Assembly (NCBI GenBank): GCA_028283985.1
Contig: JANQSQ010000113.1
Location: forward strand, 1-12,209
Direction: 5' to 3'
Length of the DNA stretch: 12,209 bases
From: Rhodothermales bacterium
GTDB lineage: Bacteria > Bacteroidota > Rhodothermia > Rhodothermales > VXPQ01
The notes under the pieces are model-generated. The model worked only from the letters and a program-made list of their open reading frames with translations. It had not been told where the DNA came from and searched no databases. The position numbers and the translations under genes are program-made. This document shows positions 5,919 to 12,209 of this stretch, piece by piece. Position 1 is the stretch's first letter. Each line of letters starts with the position of its first letter.

Positions 5919-8682
5919 TGCTATGACCGTGAATTTGAAAAAATACAATCCCGGATTTCTTTCCGACGACGAATTAATAGAATCATTCTGTGTACGCACG
6001 AATGAATTTGCATCCATCGTTGAGACCCTGCGGGAGAATACAGGAAATTCGAATCGGCATGTATTGGTAATTGGCCCCCGAGGAAGCGGAAAAACAAGCC
6101 TGTTGCTGCGTGTTGCAATCGAAACACGCAGGAATGATACATTATGGTCCAGACTCTTTCCTGTCGTCTTTGCGGAAGAAAGCTACGAAGTCGGCACATG
6201 CGGGGAATTCTGGCTGGAGTGTTTGTTTCGTTTGGCGGAACAAGTTTTGAAAGAGGAGGGAGAAGTAGATATGAGGCGTACTTGGGAAGATCTGCGAACC
6301 ATTCGGGACGATCAGGTTCTTGCGGAGCGTTGCCTTGGAGCGCTGCTCGATTTTTCGGATCGCGAAGGCAAGCGGTTGGTGCTTGTCGTTGAAAACCTGA
6401 ATATCATTTTTCGGGATAAAACAGATGAAGATTCAGGTTGGCGCCTACGAAAAACGCTTCAGACTGAACCCCGTATCATATTACTTGCGAGCGCCACCAG
6501 TCGATTCGAGGAAATCGATAATCCGGAACAAGCGTTGTACGATCTCTTTCGGGTGCTCACCCTGCGTCCCCTCTCCACGCAAGAGTGCGCCACGCTTTGG
6601 GAAAAAGTCTCCGGGAAAACTCCCGTAATGGGAAAAATACGATCCCTCGAAATTCTGACAGGGAGTAATCCGCGTCTACTTGCGATTATAGCCGGCTTTG
6701 GAGACGCGCTTTCTTTCCGTGAATTGATGAAAGATCTGTTCAAACTGATCGATGATCATACGGAATATTTCAGGAGTCACCTCGAATCCCTTTCCGCTCA
6801 AGAGCGACGAGTATACCTTGCCCTTGCCAGGCTATGGAAGCCGGCAACCGCCAGAGATATAGCTGATCGCGCGCGCCTTGAAACAAGTCTATGCAGCGCA
6901 CAGCTTCGACGTCTGATCGAGCGAGGCGTAGTATCGGAAAAAGGCGGAACCCCCCGGCGTAAACGGTATTACCTTACAGAGCGATTGTACAACATATATT
7001 ACCTTCTTCGTAACGGAGTATCCGATCAAATAGTCAAAGCGCTAATCCAATTCATGGTGGAGTATTACTCTCCTGATGAATTGAGCAATATTTGGCAACA
7101 GGTGGCGGGCGAAAGCCAGGAATCTGCCATGAATAACACAGATATGATCAATGATGCTCTGGCCAATGATAATATGATCAATGATGCCTATAAACAATTT
7201 TTTGAATTGCTGAATGAGTATCGGAATTATTATTACAACGAAGAGGAGCAACGAATCTTCGAATTGATGAATGAGGCAAAACGAATGGCAGATATTAAAG
7301 ATTATGACGCGGTAATCGATATATGTAACGAAATTGAAGACATTTATGACAACATCAGGAATAAAGAAAAATTGGTTAATATTTTTAATATAAACGAAGC
7401 CGTTGCCAGGATTCTTCTTAATAAGAGCATCTCGTTGATACATTTGAATCGAGCAACAGAAGCCATTATTGTTTGCGATCAAATATTGGAACGATTTAGC
7501 AAGGATAGGACACCTGAAATTATTGAAATAATTGCCCAGGTTTTTATTAATAAAGCCAATATTTTAGGAAAGTTAAACGGAATTTCAGACGAGATAAATG
7601 TTTATGATGAATATTTAACTCTATTTGGTGATACTGACATATATGGAATGGCTCCACAAATCTCACAGATTCTCATAAATAAGGCTGTTGCACTAAGTTT
7701 TTTAGGCCAAGCAGAGGAAGCCATAATCATCTATGATAGTATTATACAAAGAGTTGGAAATAGCCAAGAAATTGAGAATATTGGTATATTAGTAAGTGCA
7801 CTTACAAACAAAAGCGCCGTTTTGGGATCCTTGGACAGAGCAGAGGAAGTTATTGCATTAAATGACGAAATAATAGATAGGTTCAGCAAAATTGATTCTC
7901 CTCAAATTATTCAGTCTGTAGCCCAATCTTTCATGAACAAAGGGGTAGCGCTGATACGATTAAATCGAACGGATGCCGCATTGAAATTATATGAAGAGGT
8001 GATAAGCAAATTTGATGACAGTAATATTACTATAGTTATAGGATGTGTAGCACAGGCATGGGTTCAGAAAAGCCTTATACTTGCGCAAATGAATAAAACA
8101 TCTGAATCCCTTGATGTTTGCAATGAAATGTTAACTCGATTTGGCGAAGATGATTCGTTGATTATGTCTTTGAGCATTGCGCAGGCATTATTACATAGAG
8201 CCAACTTGTTGACTATTATGAATAATTCTACTGAAGCTGTTGGCGTATGCAATGATTTAATAGATAGATTTATGAATAGTAACACACCTCAAATTATCCA
8301 TATTACAGGGATGGCTGCAGCCAACAAGGGGCTTATTCTTTGGCAATCAATTCAGCCCTCTGCAAATATGAACGATCTCGAAAATGTGGTGCGTTATCTT
8401 GACGATAAAGATGCCTGCAAGCGAGATGTCCAAGTGATTCTGGCGTTTCTTTCGGAAACTGGCGATGCCCCAGCCGCTGCTATACGTGCCCTGTTGGCAT
8501 TTAGTATTTCTCTTGGGTACGAGTCTGTGCTTGCCTTGATTCAGGAATCTTCCCTGGAGGATTTATTGTTACCGTTAGTTACAGCTTTTCGGCAAGAAAT
8601 CGGCCTTCAAACGGAGGTGTCGCAAGAAGTATTCGAGATCGCCCAGGATGTGCGTAAAGGGCTGGCAGGGTTGCGAAGGTGA
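5866..8682 (+). CDS. Large NTPase-winged helix-TPR protein, second of an NTPase pair (STAND-like architecture)
   Basis: The protein has 938 residues, no signal peptide and no membrane segment. The order is: N-terminal lead (1-45, with KYNPGFLSDDELI); P-loop domain with Walker A GPRGSGKTS (70-78); Walker B position LVLVVENLN (171-179), where the usual Asp-Glu is Glu176-Asn177; sensor-1-like ILLASATSRF (205-214); a helical region; a winged helix (~324-382, with TARDIADRARLETS and RRLIERGVV); a polar, Asn-rich linker; and TPR-like repeats from 513 to about 850 with a helical tail. ATG 5866 lies inside the preceding gene (53-nt overlap) behind a GCGAGAG run. ATG 5923, four bases after that gene's stop, is an alternative that removes 19 residues. 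Overlap or near-abutment implies translational coupling and joint function with the first ATPase. The architecture resembles STAND/signalling NTPases with repeat sensors. The family is familiar to me but, as far as I know, uncharacterised. The repeat part is far more A+T-rich than the rest. Confidence 0.82.
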   Translation: MGTISGPLPIVYPQAALDAMTVNLKKYNPGFLSDDELIESFCVRTNEFASIVETLRENTGNSNRHVLVIGPRGSGKTSLLLRVAIETRRNDTLWSRLFPVVFAEESYEVGTCGEFWLECLFRLAEQVLKEEGEVDMRRTWEDLRTIRDDQVLAERCLGALLDFSDREGKRLVLVVENLNIIFRDKTDEDSGWRLRKTLQTEPRIILLASATSRFEEIDNPEQALYDLFRVLTLRPLSTQECATLWEKVSGKTPVMGKIRSLEILTGSNPRLLAIIAGFGDALSFRELMKDLFKLIDDHTEYFRSHLESLSAQERRVYLALARLWKPATARDIADRARLETSLCSAQLRRLIERGVVSEKGGTPRRKRYYLTERLYNIYYLLRNGVSDQIVKALIQFMVEYYSPDELSNIWQQVAGESQESAMNNTDMINDALANDNMINDAYKQFFELLNEYRNYYYNEEEQRIFELMNEAKRMADIKDYDAVIDICNEIEDIYDNIRNKEKLVNIFNINEAVARILLNKSISLIHLNRATEAIIVCDQILERFSKDRTPEIIEIIAQVFINKANILGKLNGISDEINVYDEYLTLFGDTDIYGMAPQISQILINKAVALSFLGQAEEAIIIYDSIIQRVGNSQEIENIGILVSALTNKSAVLGSLDRAEEVIALNDEIIDRFSKIDSPQIIQSVAQSFMNKGVALIRLNRTDAALKLYEEVISKFDDSNITIVIGCVAQAWVQKSLILAQMNKTSESLDVCNEMLTRFGEDDSLIMSLSIAQALLHRANLLTIMNNSTEAVGVCNDLIDRFMNSNTPQIIHITGMAAANKGLILWQSIQPSANMNDLENVVRYLDDKDACKRDVQVILAFLSETGDAPAAAIRALLAFSISLGYESVLALIQESSLEDLLLPLVTAFRQEIGLQTEVSQEVFEIAQDVRKGLAGLRR
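7402..8304 (+). repeat. Seven in-register 43-residue TPR-like repeats encoded within the large NTPase gene
   Basis: Residues 513-813 of the 938-residue protein split into seven consecutive units of exactly 43 residues with no gaps. They begin VARILLNKSISLIHLNR, IAQVFINKANILGKLNG, ISQILINKAVALSFLGQ, LVSALTNKSAVLGSLDR, VAQSFMNKGVALIRLNR, VAQAWVQKSLILAQMNK and IAQALLHRANLLTIMNN. Each continues with a second helix of the EAIxVYDExIxRF type and an acidic/polar loop. The pattern fits tetratricopeptide repeats with a lengthened inter-repeat loop (34 residues is standard). A degenerate eighth unit (TGMAAANKGLILW) follows, and a divergent unit containing YDAVIDICNEIEDIYDN precedes. DNA identity between units is low, so the repeats are not recent duplications. 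Confidence 0.85.
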
Positions 8683-8717
8683 CCGATTCGGGATTGTGGA
8701 GATAGATTATATATCTG

Positions 8718-10247
8718 TCACACCAGCACTTCTCCCGTCATTTCCTCCGGTATCGGTTCGCCGAGGAGGGCAAGGATGGTGGGGGCTACGTCGCCGAGTT
8801 TGCCGTCGCGGATGGGTCCGTCGAATCCCTCCCGGACGATAAGATGGGGCACGAGCGCCGTCGTGTGCGCCGTATGCGGGCTGCCGTCCGGGTTCCGCAT
8901 CCGGTCGGCATTCCCGTGGTCGGCGATGACGCTCACCGAATACCCGTGCGCGATCGCCGCTTCGATGACCACCCGCGCCGCGGCGTCCACCGCCTCGACC
9001 GCTTTGACCGCCGCCTCGAAATCCCCCGTGTGGCCGACCATGTCCGGGTTGGCGAAATTCAGGCACACGAAGTTGTACTTCTCTTCGGCAAGCGCCTCGA
9101 CGGCGCGCTGTGCTATTCCCGCTGCGCTCATTTCCGGCTGCAGATCATACGTGGCCACCTTCGGGGAAGGCACCAGAATCCGATCTTCTCCCTCGAACGT
9201 TTCTTCGCGCCCTCCGCTGAAGAAATAGGTGACATGGGCGTATTTCTCCGTTTCCGCAATGCGCAACTGGGTTCCTCCCTGCGCCGCGATGACTTCGCCA
9301 AGCGTACGGCGCAGATTTACTTTCGGAAAGGCGACCGGCAGGTCGAAGGTTTCGTCGTAAGGCGAAAACAGCGTGAAGCAGAGATCTGAAAGCGGCTCCC
9401 GTTCGAAGCCGTCGAATTCCGGGTCGGTGAAGGCGCGGGTCATTTGCCGGGCCCGGTCCCCCCGGAAATTGTAGAAAATCACGGCGTCGCCGTGCTGCAC
9501 GCGGGACGGCGGCCCATCGTCCCGGATCAGCGAAGGCTCCACGAATTCATCCGTGACCCCATCCTGGTAGCTGGCCTGCAGGGCCGATGCAGGGTCGGCG
9601 AATGCCTTGCCTTCTCCATGCACAAGCAAGTCGTACGCCTGTTTGATCCGTTCCCAGCGCCGGTCGCGGTCCATTGCATAATAGCGCCCCACGACCGATG
9701 CGATCCGGCCCGCGCCGATGTCCCGCGCCTTCTCCTCGAAATCACGGGCGTACCCGAGACCGCCGCGCGGGTCGGTGTCGCGGCCGTCCGTAAAGGCATG
9801 GACGCGCACCCGGTTACCGGTCAATCCCTGTTGCGCGGCTAGGCGCAGCAAGGCATACAGATGATCCAGGGAGGAATGCACGCCGCCATCCGAAAACAGC
9901 CCCATAAGATGCAGTCGCGATCCCCTTTCGGCGGCGTGCCGCACAGCTGCAAGCAAGGCCTCGTTTTCGAAGAAATCGCCGTCCTCGATCGCCTTGTCGA
10001 TGCGCGTAATTTCCTGGTAGACCACCCGGCCTGCCCCGAGATTCATGTGGCCCACCTCGGAGTTTCCCATCTGCCCGCCAGGTAGACCGACCGGTCTACC
10101 TGATGCTTCGAGTCGGGCATGGGGCCATGCGGCGAAAAGCTCGTCAAGGAACGGTTTCCGGGCCCGGTCGATGGCGCTCGCCGAAGTATCCTCGGCAATG
10201 CCGTAGCCGTCCAGAATAACCAGTATGTGGCGCTTTCTGTGATCCAC
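8718..10247 (-). CDS. gpmI: 2,3-bisphosphoglycerate-independent phosphoglycerate mutase
   Basis: The enzyme interconverts 3- and 2-phosphoglycerate in glycolysis/gluconeogenesis using two Mn ions and a phosphoserine intermediate, in the cytoplasm. It has 509 residues, the normal length. Recognised ligands and motifs are Asp13 in ILDGYG, catalytic Ser63 in MGNSEVGHMNLGAGR, His124 in SDGGVHS, the DGRDTDP loop (154-160), GRYYAMDRDRRWER (187-200), FRGDRAR (261-267), TEKYAHVTYFF (333-343), Asp402/His406 in NPDMVGHTG, Asp443/His444 in IADHGN and His461 in HTAHT. All are in their expected places. The start is GTG (10247-10245), because the conserved HILVILDGYG follows at once. It is preceded by an AGGG about 12 nt upstream. 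It lies 20 nt downstream of nth on the same strand, so the two are probably co-transcribed. It converges on the large NTPase gene, with only 35 nt between the stops and no convincing terminator. Confidence 0.97.
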   Translation of the reverse strand: MDHRKRHILVILDGYGIAEDTSASAIDRARKPFLDELFAAWPHARLEASGRPVGLPGGQMGNSEVGHMNLGAGRVVYQEITRIDKAIEDGDFFENEALLAAVRHAAERGSRLHLMGLFSDGGVHSSLDHLYALLRLAAQQGLTGNRVRVHAFTDGRDTDPRGGLGYARDFEEKARDIGAGRIASVVGRYYAMDRDRRWERIKQAYDLLVHGEGKAFADPASALQASYQDGVTDEFVEPSLIRDDGPPSRVQHGDAVIFYNFRGDRARQMTRAFTDPEFDGFEREPLSDLCFTLFSPYDETFDLPVAFPKVNLRRTLGEVIAAQGGTQLRIAETEKYAHVTYFFSGGREETFEGEDRILVPSPKVATYDLQPEMSAAGIAQRAVEALAEEKYNFVCLNFANPDMVGHTGDFEAAVKAVEAVDAAARVVIEAAIAHGYSVSVIADHGNADRMRNPDGSPHTAHTTALVPHLIVREGFDGPIRDGKLGDVAPTILALLGEPIPEEMTGEVLV

Positions 10248-10267
10248 TGTGTCGTATACCCTGTTGT

Positions 10268-11107
10268 TTATACCCTGAAATCCCTGACTTTCCGGGCCGT
10301 GGCCCCTGTCTTACTGTAAAATACGTTCATAGAGCCGCAATGCGGGCAGCACAACTGTTCTGTTCCGTAGCGATCCGTTTGCCGATCGGGCTGGTCGAAG
10401 TAGCGGCGCCGCGTCTTGCAATAGTATTTCCCGTGCGCGGGATCCAGGCCGTCCAGCGATCCGGGCAACCGACTCGTTTCCTCGAAGTAACGGCACACGT
10501 CCGAAACCGCGCATGCATCGCAGGACGGAGCGCGGGCCGTACAGGTGTAGCGGCCGTGGAGAATGAGCAGGTGATGGGCCTCGCCCCAGACCGATTCGGG
10601 GATGATCCGCTTCAGGCCCTGCTCGACCTTCAGCGGCGTATCCGCGTTATGTACGAGCCCGATCCGGTTGGCCACCCGAAACACATGGGTGTCTACAGGC
10701 AGTGCGGCCCGGTCGAACGCCACGGAAGCCACCACCTGCGCCGTCTTGCGGCCCACCCCTTGCAGAGTCATCAATTCCCCCACCGTATCCGGTATGCGTC
10801 CATCGTAGGCTTCCACTACGCGGCGGGCCATCGCCACGAGATGCTTTGCCTTGTTGTTCGGAAACGAAATGGACTGAATCAGGGGAAACACTTCCTCGGG
10901 TTCGGCTTCGGCCATGCGGCGCGCGTCCGGGAAGGCTTCGAACAGGGTGGGCGTTACCATATTAACCCGCGCATCCGTACACTGAGCCGAAAGGATGACG
11001 GCCACAATGAGTTCGTAAGGATTCTCGTGCGACAGCTCCGTTTCGGGCCGCGCAATGACTTTGCGCAGTCCAGATAGGACACGATTGGCGCGTTCGGTGC
11101 GGTTCAT
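10268..11107 (-). CDS. nth: Endonuclease III with C-terminal Cys-rich extension
   Basis: This DNA glycosylase/AP lyase removes oxidised pyrimidines in base-excision repair. The core carries the helix-hairpin-helix LQGVGRKTAQVVAS with catalytic Lys121, catalytic Asp139 in PVDTHVFRVANR, and the 4Fe-4S loop Cys189-x6-Cys196-x2-Cys199-x5-Cys205. The length is 279 residues against about 210-225 for typical family members. The excess lies after the cluster (~209-279) and contains KYYCKTRRRYFDQ (Cys230) and QLCCPHCGSMNVFYS (Cys253, Cys254, Cys257), which resembles a small zinc-ribbon-like module followed by a basic end. ATG at 11107-11105 gives the expected N-terminus. A divergent gene starts 124 nt away on the other strand. 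gpmI follows after 20 nt. Confidence 0.94.
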   Translation of the reverse strand: MNRTERANRVLSGLRKVIARPETELSHENPYELIVAVILSAQCTDARVNMVTPTLFEAFPDARRMAEAEPEEVFPLIQSISFPNNKAKHLVAMARRVVEAYDGRIPDTVGELMTLQGVGRKTAQVVASVAFDRAALPVDTHVFRVANRIGLVHNADTPLKVEQGLKRIIPESVWGEAHHLLILHGRYTCTARAPSCDACAVSDVCRYFEETSRLPGSLDGLDPAHGKYYCKTRRRYFDQPDRQTDRYGTEQLCCPHCGSMNVFYSKTGATARKVRDFRV

Positions 11108-11231
11108 GAATCGGTTACAGAGACGTCATAAGGATATCCGGCAGGAAAACAACTTGCCTGCAAGATCGTATCGGCGTTCGCCGGGCGCATTTCCTTTCCA
11201 TGCGCGAAAACATACCTGTCCTGTCAGCCGG
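11108..11231. promoter_or_regulatory. Divergent intergenic region between nth and the DUF4105 gene
   Basis: These 124 nt must hold the control signals for both divergent genes. I see a small inverted repeat GCAGG (11141-11145)/CCTGC (11157-11161) and a CGGCGTTCGCCG dyad around 11171-11182. I find no promoter pair good enough to name. Confidence 0.3.
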
Positions 11232-12209
11232 ATGCCACACTTCGCCGGAATTTTATGGCTTGCCGTCGTCTTTGCGGCGGCGTTTCCTGTCCGGGCTTTC
11301 CAGGAGCCCGCGCCCGGGGTCGATGCGCGCAGGGCGACGCCCATCGCTGTCCCCCCGGATACCTTGCAGGAAGAAACCGGCGAACAGGGCATGCGCGTGT
11401 CGCTCCTGACCATTCTGCCCGGCTCCGAGATATACTCGCTCTGGGGGCATAGCGCCCTGCGCGTTACGGACCCGCGGTATGGCTTCGATCTTACCTACAA
11501 CTATGGCACGTTCGATTTCGAGACCGGTAATTTCGTGCTCAAATTCCTGCACGGCAATCTCGACTATACCCTTTCCATGCAGCGCTTCGAGGCGATCCGA
11601 CGGGCGTATCGCGCCCAGGGGCGGCCCATCATCGAGCAGACACTCGATCTGACGCCTGCCCAGCAGCGACGCCTCATGGACCTGCTCGCCATCAACATGC
11701 GCACGGAAAACCGGCGGTACCGCTACCATTTCCTGTTCGACAATTGCAGTACGCGCATCCGGGATGTGCTGGAAGCGGCGCTTGGGGATGAAACCCTGCA
11801 TGCCGCCGAGCTTCCGGACGACGCCCAAACCTTCCGCGCGCTTATCGAGCCGTACCAGCGCGCGGTTCCTTTTCTGGATGCAGGGGTCGATGTGCTGCTC
11901 GGCGTTCCCGTGGACCGCCCCGCGGACGGCCGCGAGATCATGTTCCTGCCCGAAGATCTCATGCACGCCTTCGACCGGGCGCGCATAGGGGCGGGAGAGG
12001 ATACCCGCCCGCTTGTCGTTCGCACCGATACGCTGTTGTGGATAGACGGATATGACACGGAAAGAACGTCTTTCCCTTGGGAGGCGGTGGCGGCATGGTT
12101 GCTTTTCGCCGGAGGCCTTTTGCTGACGCTTCGACGCCCCGGCGTGATTCGGGCGCTCGATGTACCGCTTTTTCTGGCGATAGGGGTGACAGGCCTGCTG
12201 ATCGCCTAT
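11232..12209 (+). CDS. DUF4105 (Lnb N-terminal periplasmic domain) protein, 3' partial
   Basis: Frame is open from ATG 11232 to the window edge (326 residues). The N-terminus is a Sec signal peptide: a hydrophobic ILWLAVVFAAAF core with likely cleavage after VRA (residue 22). The DUF4105 domain spans ~54-240: VSLLTILPGSEIYSLWGHSA (56-75, with invariant-looking His73), YNYGTFDFETGNFVLKFLHG (89-108), LDYTLSMQRF, YRYHFLFDNCSTRIRDVLE (163-181, with Cys172), then DVLLGVP and EIMFLPEDL. The His and the Asn-Cys pair look catalytic, recalling papain-like folds, but that is inference; the family has no settled biochemical role that I know. After the domain come a hydrophobic segment at ~283-299 and a second starting at ~311, so the protein is membrane-anchored with its main domain in the periplasm. 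The start has no strong ribosome site; no better in-frame start lies upstream. Confidence 0.88.
   Translation, partial: MPHFAGILWLAVVFAAAFPVRAFQEPAPGVDARRATPIAVPPDTLQEETGEQGMRVSLLTILPGSEIYSLWGHSALRVTDPRYGFDLTYNYGTFDFETGNFVLKFLHGNLDYTLSMQRFEAIRRAYRAQGRPIIEQTLDLTPAQQRRLMDLLAINMRTENRRYRYHFLFDNCSTRIRDVLEAALGDETLHAAELPDDAQTFRALIEPYQRAVPFLDAGVDVLLGVPVDRPADGREIMFLPEDLMHAFDRARIGAGEDTRPLVVRTDTLLWIDGYDTERTSFPWEAVAAWLLFAGGLLLTLRRPGVIRALDVPLFLAIGVTGLLIAY

Noticed and set aside
8700..8716. AGATA/TATCT dyad between the convergent NTPase and gpmI genes as a bidirectional terminator
   Set aside because: A 5-bp A+T-only stem with a 7-nt loop is too weak, and there is no clear T-run on either side.
1..12209. 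CRISPR arrays, tRNA/rRNA genes, insertion sequences or integrase genes
   Set aside because: I saw no spaced direct repeats at DNA level, no tRNA-like cloverleaf or rRNA segment, and no intact transposase or recombinase in any frame. The 43-residue repeats are protein-level and diverged in DNA.

Overview
The window reads as a chromosomal segment of a GC-rich member of the Bacteroidota/Rhodothermota/Balneolota side of the tree. Three things point there. The first gene ends in a type IX-style C-terminal sorting domain with the NYPNPFNPETTIRYALP signature. The last gene is a DUF4105 (Lnb N-terminal periplasmic domain) protein of the kind common in Bacteroidota. The housekeeping genes are GC-rich (one hand-counted 60-base line in the ABC ATPase is 70% G+C). 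The lineage assignment is inference from these signatures; no rRNA is present.

Layout, left to right. (1) 1-531 is the 3' end of a secreted protein with a sorting domain. (2) 532-1012 is a 480-bp gap. It holds a hairpin, a minus-strand relic of the first ~26 codons of a DNA methyltransferase gene and a candidate promoter. (3) 1013-4543 is a compact plus-strand operon for a ribose/xylose/galactose-type ABC importer: lipoprotein binding protein, double-domain ATPase, permease. (4) 4544-4739 is a more A+T-rich spacer with a perfect 14-bp palindrome overlapping a TTGACA box. (5) 4740-8682 is a two-gene unit of P-loop NTPases. The first is a compact AAA/ATPase_2-type protein with a C-terminal winged-helix-like end. 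The second is a 938-residue NTPase-winged helix-TPR protein whose repeat domain is strikingly A+T-rich. (6) On the minus strand, nth (endonuclease III with an extra C-terminal Cys-rich tail) is followed after 20 nt by gpmI (cofactor-independent phosphoglycerate mutase). (7) Divergent from nth, a DUF4105 periplasmic/membrane protein runs off the right edge.

The importer genes work together: the binding protein captures a sugar-like ligand, the permease forms the channel and the ATPase drives it. No sugar kinase, isomerase or regulator is next to them, so the substrate cannot be named. gpmI is core glycolysis and nth is base-excision repair.

The least ordinary part is the NTPase pair. I recognise both proteins as members of recurring but, to my knowledge, functionally uncharacterised families. 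The architecture (P-loop NTPase, winged helix, superhelical repeats) resembles STAND-type signalling or defence proteins. Several details merit attention: one partner has a canonical Walker B and the other lacks the catalytic Glu, the repeats keep an exact 43-residue period, base composition changes inside the gene, and the N-terminus of the first gene looks broken or mis-started. A function in defence or signalling is inference only.
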